DNA of 15,106 nt, taken from the NCBI GenBank assembly GCA_028690255.1, contig JAQVBP010000070.1:1-15106 (forward strand), given 5' to 3'. The stretch is from Methanosarcinaceae archaeon (GTDB lineage: Archaea; Halobacteriota; Methanosarcinia; Methanosarcinales; Methanosarcinaceae). The translations under genes and the position numbers were made by a program. Of the stretch, positions 1 through 6,051 are shown piece by piece; within the stretch, counting starts at the first letter, position 1, and each line of letters opens with the position of its first letter. The notes under the pieces were generated by a model. The model was not told the origin of the DNA. It saw only the letters and a list, made by a program, of their open reading frames with translations, and did no database searches.

Positions 1-16
1 TGCTTGCAAATAATCC

Positions 17-22
17 TATATA
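17..22 (+). promoter_or_regulatory. TATA box of the cupin gene, probably leaderless
   Basis: TATATA centred about 27 bases before the ATG at 47, which is the usual distance from an archaeal TATA box to the transcription start. No Shine-Dalgarno sequence precedes the ATG, so a leaderless or nearly leaderless mRNA is inferred. The surrounding bases (1-34) have an imperfect copy at 564-595. Confidence 0.45.
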
Positions 23-46
23 CGATTAATCATTAATTAATAGCAT

Positions 47-445
47 ATGAAAGGATTTTCTATCAATATAGAAGAAGCCACTCTGGAAAACAACAATTTC
101 CGCAAGGTACTTTACACCTCAAAGCACAGCCAACTGGTACTTATGAGTCTCAAGCCCGGGGAAGACATCGGAATGGAAGTGCATGAGGAAAACGACCAGT
201 TTTTCCGTTTTGAGGAAGGGCAGGGTAAGTGTATAATTGATGGCAACGAATATGAACTCAGGGACGGAGTTGCAGTGGTAGTGCCTGCCGGCGCACAGCA
301 CAATATCATTAACACTTCGAAAACAGAGGACCTGAAACTCTATACGATTTATTCACCGGCACATCATAAGGACGGAATCGTGCGCGCCACAAAGGAAGAA
401 GCCGAAGCCAATGAAGCGGAATTCGACGGATTGACTACTGAATAA
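47..445 (+). CDS. Small single-domain cupin protein
   Basis: A 132-aa cytosolic protein with one cupin barrel. Cupin motif 1 covers about residues 38-60, with His46, Gln51 and the acidic run around it as likely metal ligands. Motif 2 (GVAVVVPAGAQHNIINT, 74-90) supplies His85. The family includes sugar-binding, isomerase and dioxygenase members, so the fold is clear but the reaction is not. The length is normal for a stand-alone cupin. The C-terminal tail after about residue 108 is acidic and probably flexible. The ATG at 47 has no ribosome binding site but lies at leaderless distance from a TATA box. The gene stands alone and converges on the pgk/AMMECR1 operon. Sure of the fold, unsure of the role. 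Confidence 0.88.
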   Translation: MKGFSINIEEATLENNNFRKVLYTSKHSQLVLMSLKPGEDIGMEVHEENDQFFRFEEGQGKCIIDGNEYELRDGVAVVVPAGAQHNIINTSKTEDLKLYTIYSPAHHKDGIVRATKEEAEANEAEFDGLTTE

Positions 446-480
446 GTTCATAAATCGATTAAGCATTGACAATGCAAAAT

Positions 481-520
481 AAAAACGCTTTATTGTCAGA
501 AAGCGTTTTTACTTTCTTTT
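481..520 (+). terminator. Terminator hairpin after the cupin gene
   Basis: A perfect 11-bp inverted repeat: 481-491 (aaaaacgcttt) pairs with 500-510, with an 8-base loop at 492-499. A T-rich stretch follows to about 540. It lies 36 bases after the cupin stop, in the convergent gap. Because the A/T ends of the stem read as a T run on both strands, it could also stop transcription from the pgk/AMMECR1 operon. Confidence 0.65.
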
Positions 521-563
521 GTTTGTAATTGTATTTTGTTTCGATCCCTATTTTAGTGGATCT

Positions 564-670
564 TGCTTGCGAATAATTCCTATTCAATTACTCAGCACGT
601 CAGCTGAACCGGGTAATGTTCAGACGATGACCTCGGACACAGGCCTTCTAGGAGATCCGGGAAGTGGCTC
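564..670. other. GC-rich patch in a convergent gap, possible structured RNA
   Basis: Bases about 598-670 are much richer in G+C than the AT-rich sequence around them and hold no ORF. A stem can be drawn between cgt..ctgaa (598-608, with a 3-base bulge) and ttcagacg (619-626), and ccgg at 609-612 could instead pair with ccgg at 657-660. The patch is preceded by 564-583, which matches the promoter region of the cupin gene at 1-19 with about two differences. No known RNA family was recognised. Confidence 0.25.
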
Positions 671-780
671 TTAGATAATAAAAAATTTATGAAAAATTCA
701 TAGAATAATAACTAATATATTAGATAATAAAAAACTTATGAAAAATTCATAGAATAAATATAGTTAATTCATAGAATAAA
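671..780. repeat. AT-rich direct repeat, two full units and one partial
   Basis: A 39-base unit starting ttagataataaaaaa and ending ttcatagaataa occurs at 671-709 and again at 720-758 with one base change, a period of 49. A partial third copy (attcatagaataaa) lies at about 767-780. The units sit just beyond the stop of the AMMECR1 gene, in the 3' region of that - strand operon. Confidence 0.7.
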
Positions 781-785
781 AATAG

Positions 786-1388
786 TTATTTGAGTTTTTC
801 CTCGAAGACTTCTCCACCTGCTTCCTTTTCCTTGAAGATCTGCCCCTCAAAGCGGTAGACTTCGGCTCCTGTAAGCCAGGCGTCCGGAGAAAGGCCTGCC
901 TTCATGCAGGTGTGGTTGAGGAAATCAAAGGCATCGAAATCGTTTTCCGGGGCAACCTGCGGGAGGAGCAGGCCCTGGAAGTAGCCCTGTTTAACGATAA
1001 GCCCGTGCCGTCCGATCTCCACGTGTTCCGGGAGTTTTTCGGCCGGGACCTCGATTTTTTCGGGCAGGGTAAGGACTGTTACCTCAATAATAATGTCCTG
1101 CAGCTCGGAGGGCTGCACCGGGGGAAAGCGGGGATCCCGACAGGCTGCGGAGATTGCGGAATCGATGATCGCTTCCTCGAGCAGGGAATCGGGATAGGGG
1201 TGGCCGATACAGCCTCTCAAAAGTCCCTGTTTTGTAAGGGTTACGAAGACTCCCCGTTTCTCCCTGAAAACGGGAGAAATGTCAAATTCCTCTTCAGGGG
1301 GTTCGAAATGTTCTGCGTCTGTCAAATATGATTCTATGGTGGCCCTCGCAAGCTTTACCGCGGCCTTTCCTTCAGATTCCTTAAGCAT
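786..1388 (-). CDS. AMMECR1-domain protein
   Basis: A 200-aa protein of the AMMECR1 family, named after a human gene and conserved in archaea and eukaryotes. The hallmark LRGCIG is at residues 57-62, preceded by RGVFVTL (45-51), with a late GLLLPQVA segment. The length matches archaeal members (about 190-205 aa). The molecular function of the archaeal proteins is not established. The start is supported by gaggtg, 8 bases before the ATG on the - strand. It follows pgk by 37 bases on the same strand and is probably co-transcribed with it. That neighbourhood suggests a housekeeping role but does not define it. Confidence 0.9.
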   Translation of the reverse strand: MLKESEGKAAVKLARATIESYLTDAEHFEPPEEEFDISPVFREKRGVFVTLTKQGLLRGCIGHPYPDSLLEEAIIDSAISAACRDPRFPPVQPSELQDIIIEVTVLTLPEKIEVPAEKLPEHVEIGRHGLIVKQGYFQGLLLPQVAPENDFDAFDFLNHTCMKAGLSPDAWLTGAEVYRFEGQIFKEKEAGGEVFEEKLK

Positions 1389-1425
1389 CCCGGTAACACC
1401 TCTTCTTTGCTAATCTCTTAAATGT

Positions 1426-2664
1426 TCACAAATCCTTAGCTTCCCTGTACCGGGCCGCAGCGGTCCTCAGGGACTCGACTCCGGGCAGCATTTCTCCCGC
1501 AAGGTAGTCAATGCAGGCCCCTCCGCCGGTGCTGATGTGAGAAAAGCGGTGTTCGAGTCCGAGGTGTACGACTTCCGCCGAGATGTGCCCTCCACCTATG
1601 ATGGAAAACTCGGATTTGACCGCGGCCTTGATTATCTCGTGGGTGCCAAGGGAAAAGTCCACGATTTCAGAGACCCCTGCCGGCCCGTTCAGGACAACAG
1701 TCTTGGCCTCTTCGATTTCCCTGGTGAATTCCACAATGGTTTCGAGCCCTATATCGTTGATCGGGGCGGAGTCCGAAGGAAGGTCCGAAACCGGGACCTC
1801 GACCCGTTTGCCCCCGTCGTTCAGGGCAACGTCTTTGGGGATTCCTATTCTATCCTTAAATTTTTCAAGCATTCCCTTTGCCTTTTCGATCTGGGCTTCG
1901 TAGCCCTGGGCTCTGATGAAGTCGAGGTTGACCTTGCCTATATTCACTCCGCTTGCCGCAAGCACCACGTTGGCAACGACGCCTGTCAGGAGCACCCGAT
2001 CAGCCCCTCCGCTCGCAAGCACATTTTCCGCAACTTTGAGGGAGTCATCCACCTTGGCTCCGCCTAACACGAAGATACAGGGCCTCTCTCCGCCTTTGAT
2101 CCCCCGGTTAAGGGAAGTAATCTCCTTTTCCATAATTCGGCCGGCTCCCGTCGGGAGGACCTCGGTAAAGCCGAGGACCGACAGGTGAGCCCTGTGCGCC
2201 ACCGCAAAGGCGTCGTTCAGGAAGATGTCAATAAAAGGAGCCAGTTTTTGCACCATATAGCTCTCGGCGTGTTCGGCTGCCGACCTCTGCAAAGTCTCTT
2301 CTGAGTAGAACCTGACGTTTTCGAGCATGATAACATCTCCGTCTTCCATGGAAGCAATCTGGATCTTTGCGTAAGTCCCGAAGATGTCGTCCACATAACG
2401 GACCTCCCGGCCGAGATGTTTGGACATGAGTCTGGCATGGGGCTTCATGACGGTAAAGTCATGTTTTCCCGGTCTGCTCTGGTGGGCGAGCAGCACTACT
2501 TTGGCATTCTCCAGGTCTTTTAATGTGGCAACATGGCTCCTTATACGCATATCATCCAGGATATTGCCTTCAGGATCCATTGGAGAGTTCAGGTCTACCC
2601 GCACTAAAATTGTCTTGCCATCTACATCAAAGTCATCGATAGTAAGAAAGTCTCTGGAAGTCAT
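1426..2664 (-). CDS. pgk: Phosphoglycerate kinase
   Basis: A 412-aa archaeal phosphoglycerate kinase. It interconverts 1,3-bisphosphoglycerate plus ADP with 3-phosphoglycerate plus ATP in the cytosol; in a methanogen it serves mainly gluconeogenesis. The N-terminal substrate domain shows VRVDLNSP (21-28) and the basic SRPGKHDF stretch (63-70), followed by LENVRF (114-119) and DAFAVAHRAHLSV. The C-terminal nucleotide domain shows LGGAKVDDS, NGPAGVSE and a late IIGGGHISAE plus STGGGA glycine-rich loop. It is full length. The ATG at 2664 has gaggg 5 bases upstream on the - strand. It is the first gene of a two-gene - strand unit with the AMMECR1 gene and is divergent from the uracil-DNA glycosylase gene. 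Confidence 0.97.
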   Translation of the reverse strand: MTSRDFLTIDDFDVDGKTILVRVDLNSPMDPEGNILDDMRIRSHVATLKDLENAKVVLLAHQSRPGKHDFTVMKPHARLMSKHLGREVRYVDDIFGTYAKIQIASMEDGDVIMLENVRFYSEETLQRSAAEHAESYMVQKLAPFIDIFLNDAFAVAHRAHLSVLGFTEVLPTGAGRIMEKEITSLNRGIKGGERPCIFVLGGAKVDDSLKVAENVLASGGADRVLLTGVVANVVLAASGVNIGKVNLDFIRAQGYEAQIEKAKGMLEKFKDRIGIPKDVALNDGGKRVEVPVSDLPSDSAPINDIGLETIVEFTREIEEAKTVVLNGPAGVSEIVDFSLGTHEIIKAAVKSEFSIIGGGHISAEVVHLGLEHRFSHISTGGGACIDYLAGEMLPGVESLRTAAARYREAKDL

Positions 2665-2830
2665 GTGTCCCTCAGCACCGCTTGCAACTAAAGTTTATTA
2701 TGTATTATTGAATAAATTTGAGTGAAGTTTGAGCATAATACTAATGAATTCTCAAATGAATATTAATGATTTTCCTTTTTCATAGGATTATTGCCATAAA
2801 TAAGTTTTTGCGACACTTCCTCTCTCCCTT

Positions 2831-2844
2831 CATATATTATATAC
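2831..2844 (+). promoter_or_regulatory. TATA box of the uracil-DNA glycosylase gene
   Basis: The run catatattatatac lies 31-44 bases before the ATG at 2875. It predicts a transcript starting near 2862-2866 and a leader of about 10 bases, which agrees with the weak ribosome binding sequence there. Confidence 0.45.
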
Positions 2845-2874
2845 ATTAAGGAAAATTAAAATGACAGGATAACC

Positions 2875-3492
2875 ATGGCAACCATTGAAAAAAATCCTGA
2901 TGATAAGAATACCTGTAAGAACGCAGAGGCCCTGAAATTGACCAATGACCCTGTAAAATGCGGTTTTTCGGGAATTGAAAAAGCTATTCTCGCCTGCAAA
3001 AAATGCCCCCTCCATGAAACCGTGACCAATAAGGTCATTGGAAAAGGCTCGACAGCTCCGAAAGTCCTCTTTGTGGGGGAAGCTCCCGGGAAAACCGAGG
3101 ATGAAAAAGGAATCCCTTTCTGCGGCCGGGCCGGAAAAGAGCTTGACAAAATGCTGGAATACATGGCTCTTTCGGCTGAGGACTGGGCGGTAATCAACAC
3201 CCTCAAGTGCAGACCGCCCGGGAACCGGAACCCGACAAAGCCCGAACTGGAGAGCTGTAAACCCTTCCTGCTGGCCCAGATCGAGCTCCTTGATCCCAAA
3301 GTAATAATTCTCCTCGGAAATACGGCAGAGAGGGCTTTTTGTCCCGGCCGGAAACTGGAATGGGGAATCCCCGAAAACTTTGACGGGAGGATTGTGCTGA
3401 AACTCTATCATCCGGCGGCCCTGATTTATACCCGTTTAAGGGAAGAGGTTCAGAAAGAAATGATCGATCAGAATCGGGGGTTATGGGAGTGA
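2875..3492 (+). CDS. udg: Family 4 uracil-DNA glycosylase, iron-sulfur type
   Basis: A 205-aa base-excision repair enzyme that removes uracil arising from cytosine deamination. Motif 1 is GEAPGKTEDEKGIPFCGRAG (68-87), the family 4 signature with the catalytic-loop glutamate and the uracil-binding phenylalanine. NTLKCRPPGNRNP (108-120) and HPAAL (179-183) complete the active site. Four cysteines placed as in [4Fe-4S] family 4 enzymes are Cys41, Cys44, Cys112 and Cys128. The first about 30 residues are a poorly conserved extension. The ATG at 2875 follows a TATA box closely; an ATG at 2861 runs into a stop after three codons and is not used. Monocistronic by its surroundings: divergent from pgk and followed by a mobile-element relic. 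Confidence 0.95.
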   Translation: MATIEKNPDDKNTCKNAEALKLTNDPVKCGFSGIEKAILACKKCPLHETVTNKVIGKGSTAPKVLFVGEAPGKTEDEKGIPFCGRAGKELDKMLEYMALSAEDWAVINTLKCRPPGNRNPTKPELESCKPFLLAQIELLDPKVIILLGNTAERAFCPGRKLEWGIPENFDGRIVLKLYHPAALIYTRLREEVQKEMIDQNRGLWE

Positions 3493-3604
3493 GGAAGGGT
3501 CTGGTATTCCTCAAATGAAAAATTTCCAAAATAGAAGAAAGCTTCGAAAAAATAATCATGGGCTGCATCCAGTTAAAAAGGAATCTCTTGAAATATTTCA
3601 TGAA

Positions 3605-3892
3605 GTGAACTGCCCCTGAGCTAAAGACTCAGGGGATATAAGCGTCCACTTTTCAATATAAGGTTTAATACCAAAATATTAATATTAATAATGCATTTTA
3701 ATCTTACTCACTTTTGCGATCGCACAAATTGGAAATTTGTGGGATTTCCAGTGTAACTGGAAAATAACCAAGCGAAAGAGAACTATTTAAAGATACACCG
3801 CCGGGAAGGCGGGAAGAGCCTGTGGACTCGTGGAGTTTGCTCCGGGGTATGAAGCAGGAAGCCGGTCGGTCTTTAGCCGAGCGGTAGTTCAC
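3605..3892 (+). mobile_element. 288-bp IS200/IS605-like element without transposase (MITE-like)
   Basis: Both ends are hairpins with an 8-bp stem and a 7-base loop: left 3613-3635 (cccctgag, loop ctaaaga, ctcagggg) and right 3862-3884 (ccggtcgg, loop tctttag, ccgagcgg, one mismatch). Outside them lie gtgaact (3605-3611) and agttcac (3886-3892), so the ends form an imperfect 31-bp inverted repeat. The inside has no ORF for TnpA or TnpB but keeps further hairpins. Subterminal hairpins are typical of IS200/IS605 elements, and the right part resembles the TnpB omega-RNA end as I know it from archaeal genomes. I infer a non-autonomous derivative. Target site and strain distribution were not tested. 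Confidence 0.68.
3715..3892 (+). ncRNA. Possible omega-RNA (reRNA) relic of a TnpB element
   Basis: A run of structures ends exactly at the right end of the element: palindrome tgcgatcgca (3715-3724), hairpin acaaat/atttgt (3724-3740), hairpin tttccagt/actggaaa with a 3-base loop (3745-3763), hairpin ccgcc/ggcgg (3798-3812) and the terminal hairpin (3862-3884). The segment with ggactcgtggagtt and gaagcaggaagcc before the last hairpin is the layout I associate with guide-RNA scaffolds at the 3' end of archaeal tnpB genes. No tnpB lies beside it, so it is either a relic or depends on a TnpB made elsewhere. Family assignment is from memory. Confidence 0.42.
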
Positions 3893-3928
3893 TTAGCTTA
3901 ATTTTGCCTATTCTAAACGGGGGTTTAA

Positions 3929-4220
3929 ATGGCAATGGTTAAAATTTCTCCTGATGTATTTTCCTGCTCGGGCGAGGAGAGCCTGGATATCGAAGTCGAT
4001 TTACCCGGGGGTAAAGAAGGAAGACATCGAGTTCAAGATGGTTGAAGATGGCTTTTTCATAAATGCAAAAAAAGGCGACGATGTCGAGTATGTTGGGACT
4101 TATGCGTTTTGCTGTCCTGTGATCCCGGAAAAAGCGGTTGCCAAATACTTTAACGGCAAGCTCATTGTGACCGTCCCCTAAAGGGAGGCCTTAAAAGCCG
4201 TGGCCATAAAAATCGAATAA
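3929..4220 (+). pseudogene. Small Hsp20/alpha-crystallin-like gene broken by a frameshift
   Basis: Translation from the ATG at 3929 (ggggg just upstream as ribosome binding site) gives MAMVKISPDVFSCSGEESL, then DIEVDLPG. At the run of five G (4007-4011) the frame shifts by one. The next frame continues VKKEDIEFKMVEDGFF and later GKLIVTVP up to the TAA at 4179-4181. The joined product of about 84 aa reads as the core of an Hsp20/CS beta-sandwich (DIEVDLPGVKKEDIEFK is the typical strand pair). After the TAA the same frame stays open for REALKAVAIKIE up to a TAA at 4218-4220, so the stop may also be secondary, one base from a leucine TTA. With four G the first break would vanish. It may be a pseudogene, a sequencing error or a slippage site. 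Confidence 0.7.
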
Positions 4221-4228
4221 ATTATTCG
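4214..4228. repeat. Short palindrome between the Hsp20 relic and the ferredoxins
   Basis: cgaataa (4214-4220) and ttattcg (4222-4228) form a perfect 7-bp inverted repeat around one central base. It overlaps the distal stop of the Hsp20 relic and lies about 20 bases upstream of the ferredoxin TATA box, so it could be an operator; the loop is too small for a good terminator. Confidence 0.3.
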
Positions 4229-4245
4229 AAATATCCTCATTATTT

Positions 4246-4257
4246 TACTATATTTCC
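4246..4257 (+). promoter_or_regulatory. TATA box of the ferredoxin array
   Basis: ttactatatttc lies about 60 bases before the first ferredoxin ATG (4311), predicting a start near 4278 and a leader of about 30 bases that holds the strong ggggg ribosome binding site. The two later ferredoxins have no TATA box in their 30-base spacers, so one transcript for all three is likely. Confidence 0.45.
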
Positions 4258-4310
4258 GAACTTTCAGATAAGAATATAATGGATAATAACAATATGGACA
4301 GGGGGAAAAA

Positions 4311-4502
4311 ATGTATCCTGTACTGGATTACGATAAGTGTGTGGGTTCACTTGCCTGTTATGAGGTCTGCCCTGCAGATGTTTTCGATACCGAAGAAAAG
4401 GAAGGGGGAAAAAAAGCAGTCGTATCCCGGGCCGACGATTGTATCGAATGCGAGCAGTGCGTGGACGCCTGCCCGACGGAAGCCATTGAACTTGTGGATT
4501 GA
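4311..4502 (+). CDS. Ferredoxin, tandem copy 1
   Basis: A 63-aa soluble electron carrier with two ferredoxin cysteine motifs. Motif 1 is CVGSLACYEVCP: Cys10, Cys16 and Cys20, with Ser13 where the second cluster I cysteine normally stands. Motif 2 is CIECEQCVDACP with Cys44, Cys47, Cys50 and Cys54. Cluster II therefore has all four ligands (44, 47, 50, 20), while cluster I has three cysteines (10, 16, 54) and is expected to be [3Fe-4S] or an atypical [4Fe-4S]. The ATG follows a strong ggggg site. It is 50/63 identical to copy 2. In Methanosarcina, ferredoxins carry electrons from CODH/ACS, but whether this one does is inference. Confidence 0.93.
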   Translation: MYPVLDYDKCVGSLACYEVCPADVFDTEEKEGGKKAVVSRADDCIECEQCVDACPTEAIELVD

Positions 4503-4532
4503 TCAGGTTAAAGCAAATTGGGGGAATAGAGA

Positions 4533-4724
4533 ATGCATCCTGTAATAGATTATGACAAATGTGTAGGTTCACTTGCCTGTTATGAAATCTGTCCTGCCGA
4601 TGTTTTCGAGGTAAAAGAAAAAGATGGAGTTAAAAAGGCGGTCGTGGTCAGGCCTGAGGACTGTTCGGAATGCGAGCAGTGCGTAGACGAATGCCCGACG
4701 GAAGCCATTGAACTTGTGGATTGA
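4533..4724 (+). CDS. Ferredoxin, tandem copy 2
   Basis: A 63-aa paralogue with the same cysteine layout as its neighbours: Cys10, Ser13, Cys16, Cys20 in motif 1 and Cys44, Cys47, Cys50, Cys54 in motif 2, so cluster I again lacks its second cysteine. It is 55/63 identical to copy 3. Changes from copy 1 fall mostly in residues 26-45, between the clusters, where the loop becomes more basic (EVKEKDGVKK), and could alter partner docking or potential. The ribosome binding site gggggaatagaga sits in the 30-base spacer after copy 1. It is expected to be on the same mRNA as copies 1 and 3. Confidence 0.93.
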   Translation: MHPVIDYDKCVGSLACYEICPADVFEVKEKDGVKKAVVVRPEDCSECEQCVDECPTEAIELVD

Positions 4725-4754
4725 TCAGGTTAAAGCAAATTGGGGGAATAGAGA

Positions 4755-4946
4755 ATGCATCCTGTAATAGATTATGAGAAATGCACTGGCGCACTTGCCT
4801 GTTATGAAGTCTGTCCTGCCGACGTTTTTGAAGTCAAAGAAAAAGATGAAGTTAAAAAGGCGGTCGTGGTCAGGCCAGAGGACTGCACGGAATGCGAGCA
4901 GTGCGTTGACGAATGCCCTGTGGATGCTATTGAACTTGTTGACTGA
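4755..4946 (+). CDS. Ferredoxin, tandem copy 3
   Basis: A 63-aa paralogue. Motif 1 is CTGALACYEVCP: here the missing second cysteine is Ala13 rather than Ser13, so even a serine ligand is excluded for that cluster I position. Motif 2 (CTECEQCVDECP) is complete. The upstream spacer and ribosome binding site are the same as for copy 2. It closes the array; a convergent gap of 105 bases separates it from the acetyl-CoA synthetase beta subunit gene. Given the serine in both other copies, it may carry a different cluster form or potential, which is inference. Confidence 0.93.
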   Translation: MHPVIDYEKCTGALACYEVCPADVFEVKEKDEVKKAVVVRPEDCTECEQCVDECPVDAIELVD

Positions 4947-5051
4947 GTACCCGTAGACTGAAGTGAAAAATACAAACAGGGATAAACTGGCCGATCGGAA
5001 TAAAAATTTGAGGCAGCAAATTAAAAGGCGGTCGCAAATCTTTTCCGGCTT

Positions 5052-5837
5052 TCATTCTTTTTTCAAAATCAGCCTCATATCAACGGCAAGCGCCCCTTTA
5101 CCTTCCTCAAAGACCATCATCGGGTTAATCTCAAACTCGGATATCTCCGGAAAATCGCAGACAAGCCGGGAAACCCTGATGATGGTGTCCACAAGGGCGT
5201 CAATATCGGCAGGCCTGGTTCCCCGGGCCCCGGCGAGTAGCGGGAAGGCCTTAATTTCGTTTATCATGTCCCTGGCTTCGGTTTCGCTTATAGGGGTGAT
5301 GGCAAAGCTTACATCCTTCAGTATCTCAACATAGACTCCTCCGAGGCCGAACATCAGCATGGGGCCGAAAGTCGGGTCCCGGATCATCCCGATGATAACC
5401 TCTTTTCCGGCGGCGAGCATCTGCTGGAGCTGTACGCCTTCAAGGGCTGCTTCAGGCCGTTTTTTTGGGATATTTAGCATCATTTCCCTGTAGGCCTTTT
5501 TCACTTCATCGGCGTTTTTCAGGTCGAGTTTGATCCCTCCCACATCGGACTTGTGAGAGATTTCCGGAGAAACGATCTTCATCACAAGCGGATAACCGAT
5601 TTTCCCGGCGGCCCCGAGGGTTTCATCAAGGGTTTCTGTGACAGCGGTCCCAACCGTCGGGATGCCGTAAGCTTTCAGGACGTCAAAGGATTCGAGACCC
5701 AGGGTGTACCTGCCTTTCGCTTTTGAGGCTTCGAAGATTCTTGATACTGCTGTCCTGTTGACCTCAAATCCTTCCTTTTTTGTTTCCGGAGAAGTTTTTT
5801 GTACCCCCGCCGGTTTGCTGTCAGAATGAAGTTTCAT
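5052..5837 (-). CDS. acdB: ADP-forming acetyl-CoA synthetase, beta (ATP-grasp) subunit
   Basis: A 261-aa protein matching the small subunit of archaeal ADP-forming acetyl-CoA synthetase, which interconverts acyl-CoA, ADP and phosphate with acid, CoA and ATP. After a variable N-terminal extension of about 35 residues, the ATP-grasp core starts at about 44. Key parts are GYPLVMKIVSPEISHKSDVGG (81-101; His95 is at the place of the beta-subunit histidine in phosphoryl transfer), GKEVIIGMIRDPTFGPM (144-160), FGLGGVYVEILKDV (163-176) and EFEINPMMV (234-242). The start has gaggg and cagggg upstream. No alpha (CoA-binding, second phospho-His) subunit is adjacent, so it must be encoded elsewhere or the gene is orphaned. 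The substrate could be another acyl-CoA. Confidence 0.88.
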   Translation of the reverse strand: MKLHSDSKPAGVQKTSPETKKEGFEVNRTAVSRIFEASKAKGRYTLGLESFDVLKAYGIPTVGTAVTETLDETLGAAGKIGYPLVMKIVSPEISHKSDVGGIKLDLKNADEVKKAYREMMLNIPKKRPEAALEGVQLQQMLAAGKEVIIGMIRDPTFGPMLMFGLGGVYVEILKDVSFAITPISETEARDMINEIKAFPLLAGARGTRPADIDALVDTIIRVSRLVCDFPEISEFEINPMMVFEEGKGALAVDMRLILKKE

Positions 5838-6051
5838 GCCCCTGTCCCTCGATATACATTTTGTCAGGCCCGATGAAGGGCTGATTATTGGATTGTATTC
5901 TTAATCGTTTTTGCATAGTGAGAAAAGGGCCGGATTCTTAATAAAATAAATCCTGAAAATTATGAAAATGATCTGGAATCAGGATGAACTGTCCTCCCTC
6001 CCAGCCTTCGGATATCGAGGGTGGAGATGGCCCCTCTCCTGTCTGAAGAAA
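5838..6051. other. Upstream region of acdB with a GC-rich patch
   Basis: No ORF worth calling lies in this stretch. Bases about 5983-6046 form a GC-rich patch in AT-rich DNA. Possible stems are ctccctc (5994-6000) with gaggg..ggag (6017-6026), or ggaga (6023-6027) with tctcc (6035-6039). It begins with aggatga, one base off the C box consensus, and ends with ctga, a perfect D box, 64 bases apart, so a C/D box guide RNA is conceivable but internal boxes are not clear. It lies between the divergent acdB and DUF1638 genes. Confidence 0.2.

Larger units (their letters stand above)
4311..4946 (+). repeat. Tandem duplication, 222-bp period, three ferredoxin genes
   Basis: The three start codons lie exactly 222 bases apart (4311, 4533, 4755), each unit holding a 63-codon gene plus stop and a 30-base spacer. 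The two spacers (4503-4532 and 4725-4754) are identical. Identity without a single difference covers 4470-4555 and 4692-4777 (86 bases), spanning the end of one gene, the spacer and the start of the next. The gene interiors have diverged more, which points to a recent duplication step or gene conversion across the junctions. Confidence 0.95.

Noticed and set aside
598..670. SRP RNA, RNase P RNA or tRNA in the GC-rich patch
   Set aside because: Too short for the first two, and no cloverleaf, TTC loop or anticodon arm could be drawn. Left as an unassigned patch.
912..1331. Long + strand ORF opposite the AMMECR1 gene
   Set aside because: It is the antisense shadow of a clear conserved gene and its protein resembles nothing. 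The same applies to the long + strand frames opposite pgk (1537-2067) and ack (7559-8311).
4179..4181. Stop in the Hsp20 relic read through as pyrrolysine
   Set aside because: Pyrrolysine uses TAG; this stop is TAA.
5021..5034. ttaaaaggcggtcg after the ferredoxins, matching part of the ferredoxin coding sequence, as a relic of a fourth copy
   Set aside because: Only about 14 bases match, the distance does not fit the 222-bp period, and the flanks are unrelated. Chance is adequate.
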